Below, piece after piece: positions 24,609 through 32,566 of a DNA stretch of 64,000 nt (within the stretch, counting starts at the first letter, position 1; the number at the start of each line of letters is the position of its first letter). Under the pieces are notes generated by a model. That model was not told the DNA's origin. It saw only the letters and a list, made by a program, of their open reading frames with translations, and searched no databases. The stretch comes from Streptomyces coacervatus. Lineage in GTDB: Bacteria; Actinomycetota; Actinomycetes; Streptomycetales; Streptomycetaceae. The position numbers were made by a program, and so were the translations under genes. The stretch is from the NCBI RefSeq assembly GCF_029223485.1, contig NZ_JARHTP010000019.1:186001-250000 (forward strand). Reading direction: 5' to 3'.

Positions 24609-24877
24609 CGCCCGACTCGATCCGCGCAGCCCTGCAGCGACGTCCCGACTGACTACATGCCTTCGATCAGGCGGCGTTCGACGCGGTGACCGAATGTCAT
24701 CGCGGTATCCCCGGCAGCGGTGGCGGCGACGACGGGGGCTCGCTGATCGCAGCCTTCGGTTCGCTGCTGAGCGGCATCGCGGCCGTGGGCACCCTGCTGC
24801 ACGCCGTCCACCTGAGCCGGCAGAACCGCAGCAACACCGCGCCCGACGACGCCCCGTCCCCGGCGACGACCCCGTAA
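24605..24877 (+). pseudogene. Interrupted small gene with an in-frame TGA
   Basis: The GTG at 24605 opens VTPDSIRAALQRRPD, then TGA at 24650-24652 stops translation. The same frame continues LHAFDQAAFDAVTECHRGIP to 24877. A single G-to-A change of TGG (Trp) would restore a 90-codon frame. The joined N-terminus resembles the TPxxIRAAL opening of the DUF6247-like protein at 22295. The second half is Gly-rich with one hydrophobic helix. Reinitiation at GTG 24686 could still yield 63 aa. Confidence 0.6.
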
Positions 24878-24932
24878 GCCCCCTGCACCGGTGCAGACCA
24901 CCCCGCGGAAGTCGTAGCCGGGCGCCCCCGTC

Positions 24933-24945
24933 TCTGGGACGTCCC
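24933..24945 (+). promoter_or_regulatory. Candidate operator TCTGGGACGTCCC upstream of the DUF2690 operon
   Basis: The palindrome GGGACGTCCC is embedded in TCTGGGACGTCCC and followed by TTGGACGC and two more GGGACG half-sites. An almost identical site lies at 28313-28325, before the XRE-DUF2690 regulator gene. It is about 105 bp upstream of the first secreted DUF2690 gene. Confidence 0.5.
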
Positions 24946-25048
24946 TTGGACGCGGGACGGTTACCGGGACGCGGGGTGGCGGGGGAGATTGGGCGGGCTC
25001 GGCAGATCCGAGCCTCTCCATCTCTCTGCGAAGACAACGGAGTTCCCC

Positions 25049-25480
25049 ATGCCTTCCCTCGCCCACCGTCTCGGTACGACCGGCGCCGTCATGGCGCTCG
25101 CCGCCTCGGGCCTGCTGTTCGGCGCCGCCTCGCCCGCCTCCGCCGCGACCAGCTGCTACGGGCCCACCTGCAACGGCCTCAACCCCGCCAACACGGTCTG
25201 CGCGAACGACGCGAGAACCATCGACACCACCTGGACCCAGGTCGAGCTGCGCTACAGCCCGACCTGCCGTGCCGCCTGGGGCCGCCGGGTCGGCGGAATC
25301 AACGGCGGCACGGACACGATCTGGGTCGAGAACTCCAACGGCAAGGCGTACTCGGTGGACGTCCCGAGCAACGCGAGCGGGAACTACTTCACCGCGATGG
25401 TCGACGACAAGGGCCTGTGGGCCCGTGCCTGCGACAACCTCGGCAGCGACGGCGGCTACAACTGCACGTCCAAGTACTGA
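25049..25480 (+). CDS. Secreted DUF2690 protein A
   Basis: The 143-aa protein has a signal peptide cleaved after about residue 32 (ASPASAA), then a DUF2690 domain. The domain shows C-x4-C (CYGPTC), C-x3-DAR, VELRYSPTCRAAWGR and later cysteines (ARAC, YNC), suggesting disulfides. It starts an operon of four exported proteins. DUF2690 also forms the outer domain of the regulator encoded at 28412, which suggests both bind the same ligand. The ligand is unknown. Confidence 0.85.
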   Translation: MPSLAHRLGTTGAVMALAASGLLFGAASPASAATSCYGPTCNGLNPANTVCANDARTIDTTWTQVELRYSPTCRAAWGRRVGGINGGTDTIWVENSNGKAYSVDVPSNASGNYFTAMVDDKGLWARACDNLGSDGGYNCTSKY

Positions 25481-25506
25481 CGGCCGCCGGAAGGACCCCC
25501 GCTCCC

Positions 25507-25926
25507 ATGCGCTTCCTCACCCGACGGCTCGCCCCGCTCGGCGCCTCGCTGCTGCTCGCCGCGTCCGGACTGGTCCTCGGCGCCGCCTCGCCTTCGTCCG
25601 CGGCCACCTGGTGCCGGATGGACCTGTGCGACGGCCTGGACCCCGCCACCACCGTCTGCCAGGACGACGCGGAGACCGTGCACACCACGTACACCGGCGT
25701 CGAACTGCGCTACAGCCCGTACTGCCGCACCGCCTGGGCCCGGGTGAAGAACCCTGTGCCCTTCGACAAGTACGAGGTCATGAACAACCGGTACTTCGGC
25801 TACTCCTTCATCCCCACCGGCACGTACACCCAGTGGACGGCCATGATCCAGGACGCCGATCTCAAGTCCCACGCCTGCCAGTACGACGACCACGGCAACA
25901 ACCCGATCTGCACGGACTGGTTCTGA
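25507..25926 (+). CDS. Secreted DUF2690 protein B
   Basis: The 139-aa paralogue of protein A has a signal peptide (LLLAASGLVLGAASPSSAAT) and the same Cys and LRYSPYCRTAWAR signatures, but a more aromatic second half (NNRYFGYSFIP, TQWTAM). It begins 26 bp after protein A's stop. The two paralogues probably arose by tandem duplication and diverged in ligand contacts. Confidence 0.85.
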   Translation: MRFLTRRLAPLGASLLLAASGLVLGAASPSSAATWCRMDLCDGLDPATTVCQDDAETVHTTYTGVELRYSPYCRTAWARVKNPVPFDKYEVMNNRYFGYSFIPTGTYTQWTAMIQDADLKSHACQYDDHGNNPICTDWF

Positions 25927-25946
25927 GCCGTCCCATGGAGTTGAAC

Positions 25947-26324
25947 ATGCGTTTCAGCAGCAAGGCCGGCACCGCGGCCGCCTCCCTCGCCCTCACCCTC
26001 GCCACGACGGCCGGACTCGCCGTCACCGCGCCGTCGGCGCAGGCGACAACCTGGCAGCACTACTCGATCGACGCCAACTCCCGTCTGCGGAACGGCCCTT
26101 CGACCTCCAGCCCGTCGCGTGGCATCACCACCCAGGACCTGGACTTCTGGATCTACTGCTACGCCCGCGGCACCTACGTGGACGACGGGCACTACCACAC
26201 GGACATCTGGTACAAGGGCAACGTCCATGACCCCGGCACCAGCACCCAGTACTACGACGTCTATTCGTGGGGCGGCAACGTCAACACCCCCTCCGACCCG
26301 CCCGCCGGTCTGGAGGCCTGCTGA
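25947..26324 (+). CDS. Secreted SH3-like protein
   Basis: The 125-aa protein has a signal peptide ending near APSAQA and a C-terminal module beginning SRLRNGPSTSSPSRG and containing YCYARGTYVDD and WYKGNVH. This is the pattern of bacterial SH3 domains that bind peptidoglycan peptides. GGAG precedes the ATG at 25947; an ATG four codons earlier is possible. The stop overlaps the amidase start (TGATG), so they are coupled. Confidence 0.8.
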   Translation: MRFSSKAGTAAASLALTLATTAGLAVTAPSAQATTWQHYSIDANSRLRNGPSTSSPSRGITTQDLDFWIYCYARGTYVDDGHYHTDIWYKGNVHDPGTSTQYYDVYSWGGNVNTPSDPPAGLEAC

Positions 26325-27385
26325 TGCCGACGCCCACACCCCGCCGCCGCAGCGTCCTCACCGGGGCGCTCGCCATCGGCGCCGGCACCCTGTTGGCGTC
26401 GGCCGCCGGGACCGCACAGGCCGCGAGCGGTCCGGTGATCGCCGGGACCGGCACCTGGGGCGCCCGGCCGTCCTCGAAGCCGCTCAACGTCATCGGCGGC
26501 GCCCCGGACAAGGTCATCGTCCACCACACGGCGACCGACAACGTCACCGACTACTCGCAGGCCCACGCCTACGCGCTGGCCCGCGCGATGCAGACGTACC
26601 AGATGGACACCGAGGGCTGGATCGACACCGGCCAGCACTTCACGATCAGCCGGGGCGGCTACATCACGGAGGGCCGCCACAACAGCCTGTCCACGCTGCA
26701 GTCGGGCACCCAGCACGTGGAGTCGGCGCACTGCACGGCGCAGAACACGGTGGCGATCGGCATAGAGAACGAAGGCACGTACAACAGCGTCGATCCGCTC
26801 GGCACGCAGTACGCGGCGCTCGTGGACCTCATCACCCACATATGCCGGCAGTACGGGCTGCGCGCCTACCAGGTTTACGGGCACCGGGACTTCAACAACA
26901 CCGAATGCCCCGGCGACCGCCTCTACGCGCTCATCCCGCAGATACGCAGGGACGTCGCCGCCCGCATCGGCGGCGACCCGACCGGCCCCGTGTGGCCGAT
27001 GCTGAGCAGCGGCTCCACCGGCGAAAAGGTGCGGACGCTGCAGTACCTGCTGGTGCAGCGCGGGCAGACGCTCACCGTCGACGGCTCCTACGGGCCGGGG
27101 ACGCAGGCCGCGGTCACCTCCTTCCAGAACACCACACACGCCGCCGCCGACGGCATCGCGGGCAACCAGACCTGGAGCCAGGCGGTGGCGCCGCTGGCCG
27201 GCGGCGCCTCGGGCAGCGCCGTGAAGGCCGTGCAGAGCCAGCTCACCGCGCACTCCATCGCCACCACGGTGGACGGCGCCTTCGGGCCCGCCACCGCGGC
27301 CGGGGTGACCTCCTTCCAGTCCTCGGCGGGCCTGCCCGCCGACGGCGTCGTGGACGCCCGGACCTGGAGCCGTCTGGTGGCCTAG
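26324..27385 (+). CDS. Exported PGRP-type N-acetylmuramoyl-L-alanine amidase with two peptidoglycan-binding repeats
   Basis: The 353-aa protein has a twin-arginine-like signal (PRRRSVLTGALA), an amidase_2/PGRP domain (about 45-215) with zinc ligands suggested by VIVHHTA and YGHRDFNNTECPGD, and two PG_binding_1 repeats (about 225-350: GEKVRTLQYLL and GSAVKAVQSQL, each with DGxxGPxT). It cleaves the amide between N-acetylmuramate and L-alanine in peptidoglycan. It ends the operon at a strong terminator. Confidence 0.93.
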   Translation: MPTPTPRRRSVLTGALAIGAGTLLASAAGTAQAASGPVIAGTGTWGARPSSKPLNVIGGAPDKVIVHHTATDNVTDYSQAHAYALARAMQTYQMDTEGWIDTGQHFTISRGGYITEGRHNSLSTLQSGTQHVESAHCTAQNTVAIGIENEGTYNSVDPLGTQYAALVDLITHICRQYGLRAYQVYGHRDFNNTECPGDRLYALIPQIRRDVAARIGGDPTGPVWPMLSSGSTGEKVRTLQYLLVQRGQTLTVDGSYGPGTQAAVTSFQNTTHAAADGIAGNQTWSQAVAPLAGGASGSAVKAVQSQLTAHSIATTVDGAFGPATAAGVTSFQSSAGLPADGVVDARTWSRLVA

Positions 27386-27401
27386 AGCCCCGCTCAGATA
27401 C

Positions 27402-27445
27402 ATGACGGTGCCCCCGCAGATCCTGTTCTGCGGGGGCACCGTCAT
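27402..27445. terminator. Bidirectional terminator between amidase and M15 peptidase genes
   Basis: An 18-bp perfect stem (27402-27419 with 27428-27445, arms containing GGTGCCCCCGCAG) closes an 8-base loop. It lies between convergent genes and can serve both. Confidence 0.85.
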
Positions 27446-27462
27446 GTCGTCGTGCGGCCTGC

Positions 27463-28224
27463 TTACGCCACGCCGTCCTGCCACCACCAGGAGCCGGACC
27501 CGTAGTTCGAGTGCTCGACCCGGCTGTCCACGTGCTGCCAGGACACGGTGTACGTCTCCAGTCCCGAGAAGCCGCATGTCTCGGCGATCCGGTACACCTG
27601 CAGCGTGGAGTGGCCGGAGACCGCGAGGTCGGCGGCGACTCCGTAGACGTGCATCGAGTTGGACGCGCCGCCCACCTGGGAGTTGTACGAGACGCTGCGG
27701 AAGCCCGAGTTGATGGTGACCGAGCTGCCGCCGGCCTTCTTGCGCAGGGCCTCCAGCTTGTACATGGTCCGCCGTACGTTCTCCTTCACCTCGCTCGCGC
27801 CGACCTTGCCACCGCTGAAGCCGGAGCCGTCGTGGCTGGTGAACTCCGAGAAGTCGAAGTGCGCGGTGGAACCGTCGGACTTCTCCAGGCTGTTGAGCAC
27901 GGAGAAGGTCTGCGGCCCGGCGACGCCGTCCGCCGACAGCCCGTACGCCGACTGGAAGCGCCGTAGCGCCGCGTCGGTGCCCGGTCCGAACGAGCCGTCG
28001 ACGGCCACGTACGTCTGCGACGCGGAGTCGGCGGCCCAGCCCGCGATTCGGATCTGCAGTTCGGCGACATCGCTGCCAGAGGAACCCTGCGAGAGGTTGC
28101 GGCCCCAGCTGTAGGCGGAGGCCTGGCCGGCGAGGCCGAAGTCGGCGGCGAGGGCGAGTGCGGCCGCGGCGGCGCCGGTGCCGAAGCGGAGGAAGCCACG
28201 GCGGTCGAGGGAGGAATGGGTCAC
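27463..28224 (-). CDS. Exported M15-family D,D-peptidase with peptidoglycan-binding domain
   Basis: The 253-aa protein has a Tat-type signal (DRRGFLRFGTGAA), a PG_binding_1 repeat (about 45-110) and an M15 peptidase domain with INSGFRSVSYNSQVGGASNS, then MHVYGVAADLAV and WQHVDSR supplying the zinc ligands. It probably trims D-Ala from, or cuts, peptidoglycan stem peptides. The GTG at 28224 follows AGGAG. It diverges from the XRE-DUF2690 regulator gene and may be under its control. Confidence 0.9.
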   Translation of the reverse strand: MTHSSLDRRGFLRFGTGAAAAALALAADFGLAGQASAYSWGRNLSQGSSGSDVAELQIRIAGWAADSASQTYVAVDGSFGPGTDAALRRFQSAYGLSADGVAGPQTFSVLNSLEKSDGSTAHFDFSEFTSHDGSGFSGGKVGASEVKENVRRTMYKLEALRKKAGGSSVTINSGFRSVSYNSQVGGASNSMHVYGVAADLAVSGHSTLQVYRIAETCGFSGLETYTVSWQHVDSRVEHSNYGSGSWWWQDGVA

Positions 28225-28312
28225 GTCACGCTCCTGAAGGAAAGGCGGAAACGTCCACCAGCGTGGTGCGCGGGGGCGCCGTCCCACCAGGGTTCACGGG
28301 ATCCCAGAGACG

Positions 28313-28325
28313 TCTGGGACATCCC
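28313..28325 (+). promoter_or_regulatory. Candidate operator TCTGGGACATCCC in the regulator/peptidase intergenic region
   Basis: This matches the site at 24933-24945 at 12 of 13 positions and is followed by GTGACGC, comparable with TTGGACGC there. GGGATCCC lies just upstream at 28299-28306. It sits between divergent genes 28224 and 28412. Confidence 0.5.
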
Positions 28326-28411
28326 GTGACGCACATCACCGGCCAGCCGGTCTCGGCCAGTCCGGGAGTGACCGCAAAATGCTCATGACTGGGGAAAACT
28401 AGGGGGATTCT

Positions 28412-29296
28412 GTGAACGCTACGGTCAGTGGCGCGAACACCGCGCCCGTCGGTGCGAGAGAACAACTGCTCGCGGAGATGCGCAGACTGAAGGACGCTTC
28501 CGGGCTCAGCTACGGACGCCTCGCGGGCCGCACGCACTACAGCCGCTCCTCCTGGGAGCGGTTCCTGAACGGCAAGCAACTGCCCACCAGGGTCGCGGTG
28601 GAGCAACTGGCCGCAGCCGTGGGCGAGGAACCCGACCCGCTGCTCGCCCTCTGGGACGCCCTCGACAGCGCGTCCCGCGAGCTCGCCGAGACACCGCGGG
28701 ACGCACTTGCAGCCCCCGCCGACAGCGAGGAGCCCGGCGCTCTCCGCACCACCGGTGGGAGCCGCGGCAGCGTTGGCGTGCTGCTGCGCCGGCTTCTGCC
28801 CTTCTGCTACGTCGCCGCCGGCGCCCTCCTGGGCGCGCTCGGCGCGGTCCTGGGCATGGACGGCGCCCACCCGGCCTCCACCACACCACGTGCGCTCCCG
28901 ACCCGTGAGGTCGCCGCCCATGCCGCGGCAGCGTCCCAGAAACCCGGCTGCCGGGGCGACAGCTGTCTCGAGGGGGAACCCCAGGCCAAGAACTGTCAGT
29001 GGGACGCCAGGACCGCCCGCGAGACCTGGCTGAGAGGACTGCAGATCCAGCTCCGCTACAGCCCCGGTTGCAAGGCCGTCTGGGGCCGGATAGAGAACGG
29101 CACCATCGGCGACGCCGTCTCCATCACCGACCGCTGGGGCCGCACCGAGGACGCCACCATCCGCGTCGGCACCGACACCTACACCCGCATGCTCTCCACC
29201 GCCTACGCGCCCGCCTCCACCATCACCATCTGCGGCAAGCTCCCCAAGCAGCACGAACAGGAGTGCACGCCGACCGACAAGCCACCCGCGCCCTGA
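28412..29296 (+). CDS. Transmembrane XRE regulator with extracellular DUF2690 domain
   Basis: The 294-aa protein has a cytoplasmic helix-turn-helix (about 15-75: LKDASGLSYGRLAGRTHYSR), a linker, one membrane helix near 128-150 (YVAAGALLGALGAVLG) and an external DUF2690 domain (about 178-285) with CRGDSC, CQWDART, IQLRYSPGCKAVWGR and two later Cys. It is thus a one-component transmembrane regulator. Its sensor resembles the secreted DUF2690 proteins A and B encoded 3 kb away. It starts at GTG after AGGGGG. Targets are inferred from a shared motif. Confidence 0.88.
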   Translation: MNATVSGANTAPVGAREQLLAEMRRLKDASGLSYGRLAGRTHYSRSSWERFLNGKQLPTRVAVEQLAAAVGEEPDPLLALWDALDSASRELAETPRDALAAPADSEEPGALRTTGGSRGSVGVLLRRLLPFCYVAAGALLGALGAVLGMDGAHPASTTPRALPTREVAAHAAAASQKPGCRGDSCLEGEPQAKNCQWDARTARETWLRGLQIQLRYSPGCKAVWGRIENGTIGDAVSITDRWGRTEDATIRVGTDTYTRMLSTAYAPASTITICGKLPKQHEQECTPTDKPPAP

Positions 29297-29391
29297 CTCT
29301 TCGAGGCTGAGCGGCAACACGGCAACCTTTCCCTGCGGGGTGACGACCCATCACTGGTCCTGTCCATCCCCCGCACGGAACGGATTCCCGC

Positions 29392-31434
29392 ATGGCTCAG
29401 CACCGTCGCCGCAGAACCGCTCTCGCCGTCACCGTCCCCCTCGCCCTCACGGCTGCCGGAACCCTGGCATACAGCCTGCTCCCCAGCACCCAGCCCAAGG
29501 CGTCCGCCGCCACCGCCGCCCCGGCCTGGGCAACAGCCACCGCCGACGGCTTCGCCTCCGTCAACGCCCTTGGACAGAACGGTACTTACGGCGGCCGGGA
29601 CGGCAAGACGGTCACCGTCAAGACCCAGGCCGACCTGGAGAAGTACGCGACCTCCACCGCCCCGTACGTCATCGTCGTCGCCGCAGCCATCAACATCGAC
29701 CCCGTCGGCAAAGAGATCAAGGTCCAGAGCAACAAGACCATCGTCGGGTCGGGAACGGCCGGGCAGATCGTCGGCGGCGGCTTCTTCCTCGGCCAGGGCG
29801 TTCACAACGTGATCATCCGGAACCTCACCATCCGGGACACGTACCAGGGCACCTGGAACGACAAGGACCACGACTACGACGGCATCCAGATGGACGGCGC
29901 GCACCACGTCTGGATCGACCACAACGACATCCGGCACATGGCCGACGGGCTCATCGACAGCCGTAAGGACACCACCTACCTCACGGTGTCGTGGAACAAG
30001 CTCAGCCAGGACAACAAGGCCTTCGGCATCGGCTGGACCTCCAACGTCACCGCGGACATCACCGTCCACCACAACTGGATCCGCGAGACCGAGCAGCGCA
30101 ACCCGTCGACCGACAACGTCGCCCACGCGCACCTCTACAACAACTACCTGGAGGACGACCCGGGCACCGACATCACGTCCTCCTACGGCGACTACTCCCG
30201 CGGCAAGACCAACATGGTCCTGGAGAACTCCTACTTCCAGGGCATCAACAACCCCGTCATACGGGACTCCACCGCCACCCTCGTCCAGCGCGGCAGCGTC
30301 TTCTCCGGGACGAGCGGCCGCAACGAGAGCGGTGGTTCCGGCGCCTCCTGGGATCCGAAGAGCTTCTACGGATACTCGCTCGACAAGGCCGCCGACGTGC
30401 CCGCACTCCTCAAGTCCGGTGCCGGGCCCCGCAGTTCCATCGGTACGACCGCTACGACTACGACCACAACCTCCTCCGCCACCACCCTCACCGTCGCCCA
30501 GGACGGCAGCGGCCAGTACAAAACGGTCCAGGCCGCCGTGAACGCCGTACCGGCGAACAACCCTTCCCGAGTCGTCATCTCCGTCAAGCCGGGCACGTAC
30601 CGCGAGCTGGTCAAGGTCCCCGCCAACAAGCCGCACATCACCATCCAGGGCACCGGCAGCAGCCGTAAGGACACGGTGATCGTCTACAACAACGCGGCGG
30701 GGACGCAGAAGCCGGACGGTTCGGGGACGTACGGGACCGGCGGGAGCGCCACCGTCGCCGTCGACGCCGACGACTTCCAGGCCCGCAACCTGACCATCTC
30801 CAACGACTTCGACGAGGCCGCCCACACGAACATCGCCCAGCAGGCGGTCGCCCTGCGCACCGGCTCCGACAAGGTGTTCCTGGACGGGGTCATCGTGAGT
30901 GGGGACCAGGACACGTTGCTGGTGGACACGGCCGCCAAGGAGAAGATCGGCCGCGTCTACATCTCCAACTCCTACGTCATCGGCAACGTCGACTTCATCT
31001 TCGGGCGGGCCACGGCCGTGATCGACAAGTCCGTCATCACGCTGAAGAAGCGGTACGACGGGACGTCGGCCGGTTTTGTCACGGCCCCGTCCACCGCCGC
31101 CAACCGCAAGGGCATCCTCATCGCCAACTCCACGGTGAGCGGGGATGTTTCGAGCCGGTCCTTCTATCTCGGGCGGCCCTGGCACGCCGGTGGTGACGCC
31201 ACCCTCGATCCGCAGACCACCGTCCGGAACACCTCCCTCAGCGGTGCGATCAAGACCACCCCGTGGACCGACATGAGCGGCTACTCCTGGAAGGACGACC
31301 GGTTCGCCGAGTACAAGAACACCGGTGCGGGGTCGGGTGCCGCGAGCAGCGACCGGCCGCAGCTGACCGACGCCCAGGCCGCGAACCAGGAGGTCGCGGA
31401 CTGGCTGGGCGACTGGACGCCGACCGCTTCGTAA
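29392..31434 (+). CDS. Secreted pectate lyase/pectin methylesterase fusion
   Basis: The 680-aa protein has a signal peptide (to about residue 40), a polysaccharide lyase family 1 domain (about 50-345; IVGSGTAGQIVGGGFFLGQG, HHVWIDHNDI, DGLIDSRK, VTADITVHHNWIR), a Thr-rich linker (TTATTTTTTSSATT), and a carbohydrate esterase family 8 domain (about 365-675; GTYRELVKV, QQAVALR, SGDQDTLLVDT, GNVDFIFGRA, YLGRPWH). The esterase removes methyl groups and the lyase then cuts the resulting pectate, so both steps sit on one chain. No transporter genes for products are adjacent. Confidence 0.94.
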   Translation: MAQHRRRRTALAVTVPLALTAAGTLAYSLLPSTQPKASAATAAPAWATATADGFASVNALGQNGTYGGRDGKTVTVKTQADLEKYATSTAPYVIVVAAAINIDPVGKEIKVQSNKTIVGSGTAGQIVGGGFFLGQGVHNVIIRNLTIRDTYQGTWNDKDHDYDGIQMDGAHHVWIDHNDIRHMADGLIDSRKDTTYLTVSWNKLSQDNKAFGIGWTSNVTADITVHHNWIRETEQRNPSTDNVAHAHLYNNYLEDDPGTDITSSYGDYSRGKTNMVLENSYFQGINNPVIRDSTATLVQRGSVFSGTSGRNESGGSGASWDPKSFYGYSLDKAADVPALLKSGAGPRSSIGTTATTTTTTSSATTLTVAQDGSGQYKTVQAAVNAVPANNPSRVVISVKPGTYRELVKVPANKPHITIQGTGSSRKDTVIVYNNAAGTQKPDGSGTYGTGGSATVAVDADDFQARNLTISNDFDEAAHTNIAQQAVALRTGSDKVFLDGVIVSGDQDTLLVDTAAKEKIGRVYISNSYVIGNVDFIFGRATAVIDKSVITLKKRYDGTSAGFVTAPSTAANRKGILIANSTVSGDVSSRSFYLGRPWHAGGDATLDPQTTVRNTSLSGAIKTTPWTDMSGYSWKDDRFAEYKNTGAGSGAASSDRPQLTDAQAANQEVADWLGDWTPTAS

Positions 31435-31489
31435 GGCCCACAGCACCCCGCTCTACGATCACCTCGGACATGGATGCCGGGGAGGGCGT

Positions 31490-32260
31490 ATGGGCGGGGA
31501 TGGGGACACGGGCGGGGACACGGGCGGGATCGAGCGGGTGTACCGAACACGGCGCAGGCCGCCCTTGGGGCAGCTCGGTCTGATGGGGCTGCTCGGCGCG
31601 AACGCCTGCTTCCAGTCCGGCCGCTTCTTCGGCGATCCGTACGGCCATCACGACGGACCGTCCGGCTGGCCGCCGTTGGTGTTCGGGCTGCTCGTGGCGG
31701 CGACCTTCGCCCGGGTCGCGCTGGAGCAGCTGCGGGCGCACACCCGTGTCACGGCCGCGGGCATCACCGTCCAGGGGCGGCTGCGGTCGCGCTCCTGGGC
31801 CTGGCAGGACGTGTACGACATCCGGGTCGAGCGCGCCCCGCGCGGCACGAACGGGATGGGGCCCCAGTGGCTCACCTATCTCTACGACGTCGAGGGCCGG
31901 CGGCGCCTGCTCTGGCATGTCGACGACTGGCAGCTGGCTGACCCGTACGCCGAGGTCTCGGAGCTGTGCCTGTCGGCCGCCCCGTACCGCAGTCTGGACT
32001 GGGAGCCGCGTCCTCAGGTCGAGGCGCTGATCCTGCGGGGGGCGGCTCGGCGCAAGGCGTGGCGGTGGGCCGTCTACGGCGCGCTCGGGGTGCTGGCCGC
32101 CATGTTCGTGGTCGACTTCTGGGAGATCGTCGACGGGCGGCCGGACCACCCGTTCCTGCTGCTCGTGTGTGTGCCGCTGGTTTCCTTCGGCGTCCTGGGC
32201 GCCGTACTCGACCGGTACTGGACCAGCCGTCCTCCGGGCTCGCTCGCACAGCAGCCGTAG
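31490..32260 (+). CDS. PH-domain membrane protein
   Basis: The 256-aa protein has two hydrophobic segments near 25-75, a cytoplasmic PH-like domain (about 80-160: AAGITVQGRLRSRSWAWQDV ... RRRLLWHVDD) and two more helices near 188-245. It resembles bacterial PH domain-containing membrane proteins of unknown role. A TACGAT -10 box at 31454-31459 precedes it, and GGGGAGGGC is its ribosome site. Confidence 0.8.
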   Translation: MGGDGDTGGDTGGIERVYRTRRRPPLGQLGLMGLLGANACFQSGRFFGDPYGHHDGPSGWPPLVFGLLVAATFARVALEQLRAHTRVTAAGITVQGRLRSRSWAWQDVYDIRVERAPRGTNGMGPQWLTYLYDVEGRRRLLWHVDDWQLADPYAEVSELCLSAAPYRSLDWEPRPQVEALILRGAARRKAWRWAVYGALGVLAAMFVVDFWEIVDGRPDHPFLLLVCVPLVSFGVLGAVLDRYWTSRPPGSLAQQP

Positions 32261-32311
32261 CAGGGTGCCCAGGCTGCCGGTCCAGCCGTTCGCCTTCCGA
32301 TCGCCGGATCG

Positions 32312-32548
32312 AGTGACGACCGTGTCCGCAAGCGCCGCGAGTACGCCCGCGCCGGGATCCCCGTCTACGTCATCATCGACGACCACGACAGCCACGGCAC
32401 CGTCACCGTTCTCACCGAGCCTGAGCCCGACAAGGCCGACTGGGTGGGAGTCCACCGCGTCCCCTACGGCACCGAGGTCACCATCCCCGAAGGCCCCGCC
32501 AAAGGCTTCGTGATCGGCGAGGCGATCACCGGCCCCAAGCGGGGGTGA
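32312..32548 (+). pseudogene. 3' fragment of an Uma2-family endonuclease-like gene
   Basis: Frame +2 contains SSDDRVRKRREYARAGIPVY followed by VIID and ends GPAKGFVIGEAITGPKRG before TGA 32546. DRxxKrxxYAxxGIPxYxxxD is the C-terminal half of Uma2 (PDDEXK-fold) proteins. The frame is open only to TAG 32258 and has no start codon, so the N-terminal half is missing. It abuts the PH-domain gene, suggesting a deletion. Confidence 0.7.
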
Positions 32549-32566
32549 ACCGGGCGGCGGCCAGGC

